Assembly (NCBI GenBank): GCA_025558075.1 | Contig: JAHLKF010000007.1 | Coordinates: 558,001-622,000, forward strand | Direction: 5' to 3' | DNA from: Gaertneriomyces semiglobifer | Lineage: Eukaryota > Chytridiomycota > Chytridiomycetes > Spizellomycetales > Spizellomycetaceae | DNA: 64,000 nucleotides | In this document: positions 34,962 through 46,754 of the stretch, piece after piece | Numbering within the stretch: the stretch's first letter is position 1 | Layout: every line of letters begins with the position of its first letter | Position numbers and translations under genes: made by a program | Notes under the pieces: generated by a model | Database searches by the model: none | What the model saw: the letters and a program-made list of their open reading frames with translations, nothing else | Told to the model about the DNA's origin: nothing

Positions 34962-35881
34962 TGTTCACTACTTAGTACTCAAGGCACCGGGAAAGGGACA
35001 CTTCGCAGCGGGGGGGACCGCTCTTATTAAAGCAAGTACGAACATGCCTTCAAGATGGGATGGCATACGAGTTAAGTAATACGGTACCATACCGCGGGAC
35101 TCAGGAAGGCAGGCGGAGGTTTTAATTGTCCGCGAAACAAAAAGACAAGATCATGCCTGGTTTAATTTTAACGGTAGGGCAAAGTAAGAACAAGTAAAAT
35201 CACGAATTTTTAATTTTAACTCGACCGCGCGCACAAAACATTTGCATTGAACAGCGCGTTGTTAATTGTGGCATATTCCATATATGCTGTTAATATGGAC
35301 AATAGAGATTGTTCTTGGATGAAGAATTCTGCTCACACCGCTACACAAAAATAAGGTTGTAGACATATCGCAGATCCGGCCGTCCTGTCCATGAACCTGG
35401 AACTTGGGAAATGCGGGTGCGGAGATTCAACCTCGGCCTCGGGCGCTGGATCGGTGGATCAGTTGGAAGGTTTGCATTCTTGTTCACATAAAAGAAACTG
35501 AGAAAACCATAATAATAATAACCCAAAATTTTTTTCCGCAACTCGGGTGACACAGCTCGAAGATCCGCTCCCGCTCCTACTGTATATACAAGATGCGGAT
35601 ATTTAAACATTCCATTGCTACTAGATGCGGATACTTTGAAAGTCTAACCTTGCCAAAAAAAAATGGCGGCCCCCAAAAAAAAGTGACCGGATGAAGATCA
35701 TCGGACCATCCTCTATGGCCGCCACGTTACCTCTAACGACGAACTCTCGTTGTCGGGGCCTTTTTAAACATCACAGACAAAGGGTCGTCCGGCTGCCCCG
35801 TTGGTTGTTTTTCAAATCAATTCGTAACCAGCTGCCATGGCCGACTACACGGCAAACGGCCGCCCTTGCGTTCGCGTTAAA
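34962..35881. promoter_or_regulatory. Divergent promoter region, lectin / chitinase
   Basis: About 920 bases between the starts of two secreted carbohydrate-binding proteins. It contains A-runs near 35656-35682. A short minus-strand frame (35341-35610) has no family feature. Shared regulation is inferred from the arrangement only. Confidence 0.5.
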
Positions 35882-38800
35882 ATGATCCCTCATTTACTTC
35901 ATCTCGTTCTGCTCGGCCTAGCATGGTTCGGAAGTACCACCGGTGAGTCTAGCTTCATCCCTGTTTGTTCACCGCACGCTTTCCGTAACTTACCACCCAC
36001 TTTCTACAGCTCAAAACTTGTGTGGAATCTGCAATCCCACAGGCGTCAATGGACCATTCCTGGCGTCTTTCCCCGGTCAAATGCAGTCGGTGGACGGAAA
36101 TTCCCTTTCCAGCGGTAAGCATCTCCGTTTCCCACAGTTATTCAGCGGCCTCGCCTTAAACATTTATTCTCTTCCCCGTTCGCTTCACGTAGCTGGCAAG
36201 GCCGCCTTAGTACAGGGATCGTACCGTCTTGAGATTGTGTACGTGGTTTCGCAAAGTTGGAAAGCGGAGAAACGAAAAGTATTGCTCACGTATCAACGCT
36301 CATCCCTTCTCGTATTTCCAGCAACAGCGATGTTCAATTAAGTGATGCTTTTGATTCCCGGCGCGTTCTTTGGCGTGCAGGCGCCAGTGGGCCCGGCCGC
36401 ACAGACCTCATAATGCAGGCAAGTCATGGTTTTACTGCTTCAAATTAATCCTTGGAGAAAAACATAATCGCCTAACCCTCCCACTTGGTCGTCCCCTCTC
36501 TCTAGCCTGATGGCGATGTCGTCCTTTATCATAATCGGCAAACAGATGGCACCCAAGGAAGTCCCACCCCCATCACCCGAACTCAGAACCGAGGGCAGGG
36601 GCCCTACTGCTTCTTACTGGCAACAAACAGACAATTGGCGCTTTATGACTCTCAGTGCACAATTCTTTGGGCAGCGGGAACAACCTTATTCGACCGCCCC
36701 GCTAATCCGGACGGAACTTGTAAGACTCACAAAGTCAGAGAAAATCAGTGGTGTCAGCAGGTCGCCGATGAGAATGGGATTGACCTCCCGATGCTGAACC
36801 GCTACAACAACTTTGACTGCCTGAAAGATTTGGCTCTGGGCCTCAGACTCTGTGTATCTCTAGGTGTTAAACCCCCGCCCCCCATACCTCCTGCCAATCC
36901 CGACGGATCTTGCAGATTCGTCGAAGTAGGCAAGGATGGAGGCGACTGCTGGGCCTTGTCCAAGAGCTGTGGGCCCGACATGGATCTTGAGACCTTCCAA
37001 GCCGCCAACCCAGGTCTCTCTTGCTCAAACAACAATCCTACCATCTTGTTCCAGTACCAGAGATTTTGCTGCTCGCAGGGACAGAAACCCAGCCGTAGGC
37101 TCAGTCCGCAAAACGGAAACTGCGCCTGGCGGGAAGCGGATCCTAACGAATTCTATAGTTGTGCGGTATTGGCTTCCAGATTCGATGTTACAGTGTAAGT
37201 CTGGTCCCAGAACCGCTTCGTCCCCCCCAACTTTCCCGTCCGTATCTAAACATTTCGTCCCAGCGACGAGATTGAAGCCTGGAACAAAAATAATTGGCGA
37301 TGGACCGGCTGCGGTGGCATGCAAACCGGAGCTCGTGTCTGTCTCTCGGACGGGCTTCCTCCACCTCCCAAGATCAACCCGGAGGCACAGTGTGGGATGG
37401 AGACCGTAGGAAACCTTGAATGTCCCCTAAAAGCTTGTTGCGGCAAATGGGGATACTGCGGCGCCACGCCTGATTTCTGCACTGAAGTTCCAGGCCCACC
37501 GGGAAACGGATGCCAACAAAACTGTGGAATGACAGTTCCCGTCGACCGACACAAGTGTGGTCGTAAGTTATCCAGCATTTTCCCAGCGCACTCCCGATTG
37601 ACGAGCCGCTTGAAGCAATCATCTGTTCTGATCATGGGTTTCTCTTTTCTTTACCTCCGGTGAATTATAGCCCAAACTATGCAGGTGAGACCCCGACCTA
37701 GTTGTGCATTGATTACCTACTTCGCAACTTACCACTACGCTCTGCGTCGATAGATTCGCGTCGGTTACTATCAAAGTTGGGCGGTCGGGCGCACCCCGGG
37801 TAAATGCCGCCAATATCAAGTAACAGATATCGTGGCGTCCAAGTGGACCCATATCCACTACGCCTTTGCTGTTGGTAAGAAACGAACTTGTAGCGCGTTG
37901 TCCTGTTGGCTTTTCAGCCATGATCTGTTGACTGTTTCGTTACCTACGCATGAACAGTTACTGAAGACTTCCGTTTGGACGTCGAGAGCGACATGCAGCG
38001 ACAGCAGTTGACGGATATGCAAAGGCTGAAGCTACAGAATCCCAACATCAAATTGATTATTTCCGTCGGGTATGGCGCTTGGTATTCATGTCCGTGACAG
38101 ACTTTCAAGTTTAATACGGTCAATCAATTTATAGAGGATGGGCATTCAATGATCCTCCTACACAGAGGCGCTTCACGGACATGGCCTCGACTCCTCAGAA
38201 TCGCGCTAGGTTTATTCAATCAAGCAGAGACTTCCTGTTAACATACCGTCTAGGTAGGAACTTCACACAGGCTATGTTTCGTCAACTTCTGAAATTTACA
38301 ATCTCTTCTTGTCTCGACATTTACAGACGGATTGGACATCGACTGGGAATACCCTGGTGCCGACGACCGGAACACCGCCCCCGGTCTGCCCACGCGCGGT
38401 AAGGAAGACACCGTCAATTACCTGGCACTCATCCGGGAGCTCCGGCAAGCGTTTGGCGGTTGGGGTGGATGGTCCCTCTCCATTGCGGCGCCCGCATCCC
38501 AATGGTACCTCAAGTGGTTCGACATTGCCGAAATGGCAAAGGAACTCGATTACATTGTTTATATGACCTACGATCTGCACGGTGCGTGGGACTATCGAAT
38601 CCCGTCGATTGGTCCATTGTTGAATGCACACAACAATTGGACGGAAGTGGAACAAACCATGGTCATGGTGACCAAAGCCGGCGTCGATACCAGCAAGATC
38701 TTATTGGGGATTGGTAATCGCCGCTTTTGCGTTGTTTCTGTCGTTTGGAACAGTTTCACTTAGTCCAACAATCTCCTCTGAAAAACAACAGGATTTTATG

Positions 38801-41800
38801 CCCGTTCCTTCAAGCTCGAAGACCCGGAATGCAACTACCCCGGTTGTCCTTGGTCCGATCCAGGAATCTTTGACGGACAAAATTATCCGTATGCCGCAAC
38901 CCCCGGTGAATGTACCAAGTCTGGCGGAACATTAGCGTACTTCGAGATCATGGACATGATCCGCGCCGGCAACTTTGAGGACCTGACCTACGACGAACCG
39001 TCGAAATCCCAGCTATTGACGTATCGCGGTGGCACGGAATGGGTTGGTTTCGACGACATGGTTTCCAGTGAGTGAGATTTCTGGTAACTTTTTGCCGAAC
39101 TCGAGGGAAAAACGTCTTACGGTGGTTTGTACTTCAAGTGGGCGAAAAATTAAAGGCGGCTCAGGAGCTCTGCCTAGGAGGCATTATCGTTTGGTCCGTG
39201 GACCAAGACGACACCGACGAATCTTTATTAAGTGAAATTGAAGGAGCAGGCAATGGTGAGCACCGAGCCCACACGCAGTAGTCAGAATTTTATCTTTTTT
39301 CCTTTCTTTTCCTTTGGTACTGAAATGTATGGGATGACCTACCCTGAAAATTATCATTTTAGACATCTCGAGTGTTCTAGCCGGATTCCGTCTCAACATC
39401 GACCCCGGTGGTGACGGCAAAATCCCGGAAATATTTTACACGAGGTTGCGAGACGCCGTGATCGATTTTGCGGCAACGCATAGATTTACCCCCGCGGATG
39501 TCTTCAAAACCACGGTACGAATACTTTCCTTCGGCGTCTACCAGTTTTCTTCGCGCACGATACTAATAAGTCTCGAAATCATGATTGCTAATCGGCAGAT
39601 CTGGGGTATGGCCGAAATGTACGAAAAGATCACCGAACAACTGTATCGACGCATGGCACTCCCTCAAATGGCGTCCTCCGAGAACGGAAACCGCAAGGTA
39701 CGTGCCCACCTCGGACGCACCTTTCTCTTACCTCGTCCGTTCCCGCGGGGTGCTCATCATCATCATTAACCCCTGTCTCACTTGCGGCACACAGCTGCTT
39801 ACTCTCCAAGCTAATGACCCCAACATCCAATCCTGTTTCCGATGCTACGTCAGTGGTAGAGAACGTACCTGTCCTCGAGGCGAGGAGTTTTCTGACGGTC
39901 GTAGACACGACAACATGGACCAAACTGAGTACGAATGGCGAGTTGTAGATGGGAACAAGCTTCGAACTCTGCTGGGCTATCATGGAATGTAAGCTTTTGC
40001 CCACGCCCCAAAAGAATCTACTTTTCACTGGATGCAATCGCACCCAACGTCGAACGTAACTAACGGCGCATCCCTTTTTCTGGGTTTCCTTCCCTTCCTT
40101 TGTCTAGCAACTACAATGATGTCGAATTTCGCACAGTCAAAATCAAGAATTTCCCGGCACCCAACTCAAGTAAGCCCTCTCAGGTCCGGTACCTCTGAAA
40201 TCCACGGACGCTTGTTAACAGTATTGCCACCTTTTATAGGACACTGCATGGATTTCACTTGTCCCTCGAATGAGCTTGCTTGGTACGAACTGGACCAATG
40301 TTGTTGAAAGAGAGAGTTGCCTGGGTCGCCAACCGCGTCTTCTTTTTATAGGGGAGGCGTCATGACAATCAAGCAGGTCACGGAGAATGGAAAGAATTAC
40401 TTTACTTCCCGTGGGTTTTCGTGATCTTCTGCCTCTAAAATCCATATCGCCCCTTCAAATTTAACTTTTCCATTTGTTTTTCCAGATGCATACGACCTTT
40501 ACGCAGAAGCGGTACGACCGTCGATGGAACAAGAATTGAGAAACACCGCCGTTGGTGGCGACGCCAGGGCTTACTGGCAATGTTCAGGCCCACGAGGTCC
40601 CGTCGCTTGTCCAGACACCTTGGACCCACGTAGAATTCCTGATCACGACATCACATGGAACGTCGCGCCCGGAATGAACGATGAGCTGATTTTTGTTTTA
40701 GAAACCGTCTCAGGAGTGTAAGTGTATCTGTCTTTTTGGTTGTCGCGTGTCAGGCGGTGTGCGGAGGCTGATCAGTATGTGTAATTTTCGCGACCTGCTC
40801 TCTCTCTCTCTGCAGCCCATCGGAATCCTTGGGCTTCGGAGATTTCCAACTGGCATACTCAAGACCTGGTATCCAGCGCCCTTGTCCACCGCAATTCCCC
40901 GGGGCGTGCTGGGAAAGAATGCCTATCGTACAGCAGATCACCTGGTGAGTTGACAACTTGTTTTTTTGCATCAATGACATTGGCCAGAGGGGCGACCTCC
41001 TTTGTTGCTCGTTTGTCTTTCATGTTCTAACCAAGGACCACTTTTCTACACCGCGCAAAAATATAAAGGCGGAACTTCCCATTCCTGGCCAGCAATTACC
41101 CACCTAAGATGGACGTCATCATCGCCGATTTTTACCAAACCGCCAAGCAACGGATAGAAGAAGTCCGTTCCGTCGCCATGGATCGTTATACGACGCTCAT
41201 CGACGCGTCCACGGTCGTTGACACGTTGACCTATTTCATGGCCACCGCCGACAATCTTGTCGACGTGGAGCGGCAGTATGAGGATATTGTCGAAAAGAAA
41301 ATGGTAGGGAGTAACGGCGTCTAGGGGAAAGTTGGGTGATTATTGTTTTCGCTTACATTGAGCGTCCCAAATGGGGCGTACTGTGTTTAGGAAGAGGAGG
41401 AGAGACGGAAGGACGCGGTTGCAGAACTCATCGTCATGATTGCCTTGGGTACGTTCAAAAATTACAATTGCTGCTTGTTTTTGATGGTGCTACGTTCCTA
41501 ATACACTGCTTGTGTGCTTTTAGACATTGTCCTCGCTTTCGTACTACCAGGTGTTGGCGAATGTAAGTCGTCTATATGGGAAAGGGGTTTGCTTGATTGG
41601 AGATAATGTACTGACTGCCAAATCTCTGGTGCCTTCTCCATCTAGTCATCGCCGTCGGTAAGCAGGGCATGCCGGGTGCTGGACATTTCCCTGCAATGGC
41701 ATCCTCGCTCACGCTTCGTGGCTTTTTTTTGCGATGTAGGAATGCACGCTTCACGTGCCGCCAAATGGATATACACCGCCGTAAAGGACGTTCGCATCGT

Positions 41801-43864
41801 CCGTGCAATCAGCAACGAGTTAAAAGCCTTAGCCAACATGGCACAAAGAGGTGGCAGTCTTGTTCGCGATTCCGCTGCGATCAGGGCCATTCTGCAGAAG
41901 ATGGGGGCCAATATGCCTAACTGTAAGTGTTGCTTAATTACGCTCTAAATCCCTACGAAAGTCTGACCGACTCCGCCCGGCATTGCCGCTGCTACCGTTT
42001 TTTGCGACCTCGTGTCTCTTTCATCAGGGATAAAAACCGTCGGTGGAAAAATGAAAACGTCCGTCACTGAGATCGGGCAATTTGCTGCGTGCATGACGGT
42101 TGATACAGTAAGTCAGGGGGCCTCAATTACTACACGCGGGTAGTTCGTGGTAACCCCGTGAGCTGACATTCTCGGTCCGTTTTCCGCCTTAGTATGTTAT
42201 TCCCAAAATTCTCCCTGAAATTAACGCGGCGACTATTTTGTTTCGCCGTTCGCTTGCCGGTTCGGGTGACGAACAATCCTTGCCGTTCTTCATTGACGCG
42301 AACAGCAGTTTTGCCTTATCGGATTATACGGAACACGTGCGGACGAGTTTTCCTGAGGACTTTGAGGACGATAACGACCACGAAGACGGGACAGATCGTT
42401 ATGTTGACCTGCATGAAAGAAACTACAGTGGAGATCCTCCTGTCAACCTCTGTCCTTTCGATTACAAAAATGCCCACGAGTTCAAGACCACATCACAAAC
42501 ATATAATCAACATTGTACACCGAATACCGACATGATTTACTTTTCCAACGGTGGCTACACGGACGTTCACTTTGGCTCGGTTGCGGGCAACAGACTTGCG
42601 GAGTGCGATCACATTTGGGGTAAGCGTTCACTTCTACAATGGAAATTCCGAGAGAAGCAATCACGTTGCTAGAAGGGGCCCTGACGCATTGTTGTTTCCT
42701 TGCCGTTTTTCCGTGGTGTTCTCGTGTCCAAACTTTAGAACCTCAAGTGTTTGACCTCATGTTCAAAAGAGGCGAAATGAAGCCGAGCGCGAGCATTTTG
42801 ACCCAAGCCGACCGGAAGCTCCTTTGCGATGCGTTCAACGCAGACAGGAACCCCGATTCCCGTGGTCAGCGCATTGCTCGTCGCATCAATGCGCCGGCTA
42901 ACATGCAGGGGACGGACAAACTTCTGAACCAGTGGAAGGTAAGTCAAGGGGTGGTGGCACATTACCAACGGATGAAGATGGGAAATGCTCACGCCCGTTT
43001 TCGTTCACAGGCAAAATTGGTCAGCGATGACAAAACAACTCTACACCAAAACTGGCAAGGGCAGTACGGTCTCGGTAACCGTGCGCGAGGTACCCCGACG
43101 ACGCCGTTTTCCAAAGTTCCGGAAGCGATGGAGTTGTACATTAACCGAATGGAAACGAGGTGGAAAGATACGACGAACGGTACGTGGGCCCGTGGCTGAC
43201 AGATGGTGCATCCCTTCCCGCATGTTATCAGCTTTCTAACTCAAAGGGATCTTGGAAATAGACATTCGGGACATTTTGAAAGAATTTGAGGATAAGGTGG
43301 AAAATGGCAATGATCCGGGTTTGAAAGCAACTTGGAACAAAGTCCTGATGTTACGTAAGTGGCCCGCTTTGCGAAGGATGCTTCACCCATGATGGTGGTT
43401 CGCTTATTGACCCGCCCCACCTCTCCCCCGACCCTCAGATGGTACTCCTAGTGATAGACATGGCGTGTCAAACTTTTTCCAAAAGAGCTCTGCTGCTGTC
43501 ATTGACGATATGAGACTGGTAAATTTACCTAACATACGTGCTAGACACTTTTTCCCCTTCGGCTAATGCACTCGTCTTACTACAGAGGGTCGGCAACGCA
43601 AAAACGTTTTTCGCAAATAAGGATGCCACTTTTACCGACAAATACGTGGACGACGTGACGCCCAACCGACCGCATTCGGAGCACTGGCGAACTGGAGGAA
43701 CGAACACAGGCATTGTTCCCATCGTGGCTAAACCTGGCGACCCCTCGCCCGGCGTAAAAAGGAAACGGGAAAATATACCGGACGATGCCAACAAGACTCG
43801 TTCGAAAGCTATCAGACCTGGAAGTGCCAATCAAATTAAACAAATCTGCGGTGCGAAGGTTTAA
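35882..43864 (+). CDS. Giant secreted GH18 chitinase with B-lectin, LysM and CBM18 modules
   Basis: Degrades or remodels chitin outside the cell. I traced 33 exons, from 35882..35942 to 43586..43864, totalling 5283 coding bases (about 1760 residues). Domain order: signal peptide (1-20); a B_lectin-like domain (about 25-150, ending LIMQPDGDVVLYHN); LysM (about 177-225, KVRENQWCQQVADENGI); two further LysM-like Cys-rich modules (about 240-365); a CBM18 hevein knot (about 375-415, CCGKWGYCGATPDFC); GH18 (about 440-815) with the complete catalytic motif DGLDIDWEYP, followed by YMTYDLHGAWD; then a 900-residue C-terminus with one hydrophobic segment (DIVLAFVLPGVGEFIAVG), as in fungal subgroup C chitinases. 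Exon 4 ends at a GC-AG intron, and exons of 12 and 14 bases occur. The join near 40302/40357 is the least certain. Confidence 0.9.
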
Positions 43865-44421
43865 AGCTAGTTGTGTTTGGAGTAGATAGATCAGTTCAAT
43901 TTAGATATAGATACATAGTAAGGTAGTACGCTTGATAGATGTAGCAGCGCATGCATAATGTAGGTCGGCGAGTGTATCTGGATAATAGGCACATCGCGTT
44001 CAGCTCCAGGTCACGTGTGGCACTTAACAACGTCAAGTTAAATTTACGTGGAAAATAACTCGCAGGTCTGTGAAATTGGTCACTGTGGGTATAATTATTT
44101 TTTTTTCTTCCTTGAAATTTGAGAGCAAACTAATGTATTGTGATTAAAGAGAACTCTACTTCATAGGTGGAAACTTTGAAGGAAGTGTGCATGAATTTTT
44201 AGAGAAGAGATCAACTAAGTTGCGTCCGGTGTGGGCTGTTGTCAAGATCAAAGGCATCTCTGACAACGGAGCGAACTACACCGGTCAAAACTTGAAAACA
44301 GAGCCGGTTTGCCACTTCTGCTGCTGCTTTTTAAGAACCGGAGAAAGCACCAGCGACAGCGAGAGCCTCTCTCCCCTACTCTGCTTGTTCCCCCCACTTA
44401 CACACGGACATTAGCGGGAAG
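43865..44421. promoter_or_regulatory. Intergenic region, chitinase / F-box gene
   Basis: About 560 bases between two plus-strand genes, AT-rich with a T run near 44098-44107. It should hold the chitinase 3' UTR and the F-box promoter. No exon is supported. Confidence 0.5.
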
Positions 44422-45878
44422 ATGGGGATGCCGCCATGCTGTTCCCTTTGTGGTAACGGTATAAGAGATCTCTACGAGGATTTCGTCCACGAGCAGAGCA
44501 CCGGGTGCGTTTCAGAATTCCATCTCCGCCCGGGTGACGGCCAGTGGTAAGCTTCGCTCGTTCCCTCCTTTTGTGTTGTTTTGGGTATACCGTAAACGTT
44601 GTTACTTACGGTCGGCTTTTTGCTCAAAAGGCACAAGTGGGGCAGAGCATTGTATTCCAACTACATCTCCTCTATCGGCAAAGGTGACGGCTTAGGACAC
44701 AAGGGGCATGTCATAAGTGTTGCTGTGAAGCTCACCGTGGAGCCAACGCCATCGGAAGAGACAGCAGAAGACTCGGATGAAGATGCCATTGGAGAACATG
44801 TACTGATTTCTTCTGGCCCTCAAAACGCTTACGCCGTTGAGTGGGTCAGAGACAGCGTTTTCTGGGGTAATGTGCAATGGTATCATCTCCTCTCTGCGAT
44901 GACGCTAGTCCTTATCTTTTCTCCCATCTCAATGGAAACTCAGAGTACGCCGTTCTGAATTACAGTACCGGCGCGGCCATACCCGTACATGCCGGATGCT
45001 TAAACCTTGCACTCGCTTGGATGAAGACCGACGTGAACGAGTTCTTTTCATCTCCAACCGGGAGCACGCTTGAGTGCACTTGCCTTGAGACGCGAAGCTT
45101 TCAGTCCTCTGGTGATCTTGAATTCAATAGAGTGAGCTCGGGAGAAGATCACAACGACCATAATTACTCAGTGCACGAGGACATCAAAGGACCATGGGGT
45201 ATAGATCGGCTTTTTGATGATGAAATGAATAAGCTTCACGTGCAGTACATCGACTACGATCTGCCCGACTACGTGCAAGAAGGTGAATATTCCGAAGAAG
45301 AGAGAGCTCCCGTGTATCAATGGCGCTTTATGAGACCAGATCGCTTCCCGCCATTACCCGCACTCCAATACGGGAACACCGCCGCCACTACCGATTCTCA
45401 ACCGGAATGGCCTTCCGATCCATTGGCAAGACTTCCTATGGACGTGCTTCTCCTCATCCTAGAGCATCTCGACGAAGCCAGCTTCCTCCGTCTCCAAGCG
45501 ACCAGCCGATCTTGGCGTTGGTTCTTCTTGGAAGCAAGCTATCCGCAGGTGCAGAGTCTGTACCGGGGACGTTGCGTTGCTCTCGGTTGGGTGCCGACGT
45601 CAGCCGATACCAAGCGCTCTGCCAAAGCATTTCAATCGGTCCTGGACTCTTGCGCGACTATTGACTGGAGGTCCTATTACATGTCGTGCACGCGCTCGGG
45701 GAGCATGCGTAACAGAAACCGGATCTATCGCGTTGTAAAACATATTTACGCTTACATTCATGGCGGGGAGGGGCGGGAAGAGGTTATTCAGTACTATTGG
45801 AGAAGGTTCAAAGCCAAGAACGGGTGGCTGCCGGACAATGTTGAGTTGACCGAGTCCGGTAGCGTGAGATTTGTCTAG
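44422..45878 (+). CDS. F-box domain protein
   Basis: Probable substrate adaptor of an SCF ubiquitin ligase. Three exons, 44422..44546, 44631..44866 and 44944..45878, about 431 residues. The N-terminus starts MGMPPCCSLCGNGIRDLY with a possible metal-binding CC/CxxC. A central acidic region follows, and the F-box lies near residues 278-315 (RLPMDVLLLILEHLDEASFLRLQATSRSWRWFF). The C-terminal part has Trp/Tyr-rich helices as in other fungal F-box proteins of this length, but no WD40 or LRR repeats. The second intron (44867..44943) was placed to restore the frame between VFW and EYAVLN. The alternative acceptor 42 bases earlier breaks the frame. The target is unknown. Confidence 0.85.
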
Positions 45879-45917
45879 GATGATAAAGAAGGCACAGAGT
45901 TTGGATTCGTGATTGGA

Positions 45918-46620
45918 TTACGATTGGATTGGATTTATGAGGTAAAATGTGCAGCTTACAAGTAAGACCATTACAGTTCCAATGTGGATCTCATCCGAAT
46001 CGCGGAATTCGGTAAAGCTGCCTTGGAAACCTGATCCGCGGTGGGGTCCGTGATGCATATGTCCCATTATTCCAGGCGGTGGGGTCGAGGGTGGTTGGCT
46101 ACGGTTTGACGCTTCTTGGGGATGGGTTGTATACGGCTGAAACGTTTGTGGTTGAGATCTCAATGAGCCAGCAAGGTCTGCTAGCGTTGGTGGATGAGGT
46201 GGGCAAGTTGGCGGAGTACTAGGTACTTTCTGCGCTGTTTTGCGTGTCCCTTGATGTCAGTAGATACGAACACTTCTTCCTCTTCTGTAGCGCCTGGTTT
46301 TGACAGCGTATGAGCGCATCAGCAAGAAAGGTTGTGAAGATATTGACCTCAGCATATTCCTTCGCGCAACTTCATCAACTCCCCAATTAAAGGAGGCCTT
46401 GGAGATCTCACGGGATAGACGCAGGCGATCCTTCATGAAATTGAGATTGACCGAGCCAATCAAGAAGCTGTCATGGATGCATCCGCTTCAGCTTTAATGG
46501 CTTCAGCCTGGATCTTGCGAAGGCGGAACTCTTCTGCTCGAGAGCACAAAACTCCAGCTTTATAATCCGTAGAAGGGGAATATCAACGTATATATGATGT
46601 GCCTAGGAACAACAACAACT
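45918..46620 (-). CDS. Unresolved coding patch downstream of methionyl-tRNA synthetase
   Basis: Several segments on the minus strand look protein-coding, but I could not join them confidently. About 45961..46230 encodes a Pro/Gln/His-rich stretch ending FTEFRDSDEIHIGTVM. About 46260-46460 has an open charged frame, and about 46500-46560 encodes an Ala/Glu/Lys helix (AEEFRLRKIQAEAIKAEADA). Candidate introns are very short (33-62 bases). The antisense frame of part of this region is also open. It may be a small multi-exon gene or a decaying one. The left end approaches the F-box gene 3' end. Confidence 0.35.
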
Positions 46621-46754
46621 GCCTAATCCTACAAGCGTCTATAGTCATGCTTCTCTGTCTCCCTGTAATTTGTAGAAGAGATGTGTGTCACAAATTATTA
46701 TCGTAGCCGGGATGGGCGTTTTTTGAAACACCCATCCCTTACGTCCAACCGATC

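Noticed and set aside
35341..35610. Minus-strand open frame in the lectin/chitinase promoter region
   Set aside because: No recognisable features, no good start context and no splice partner.
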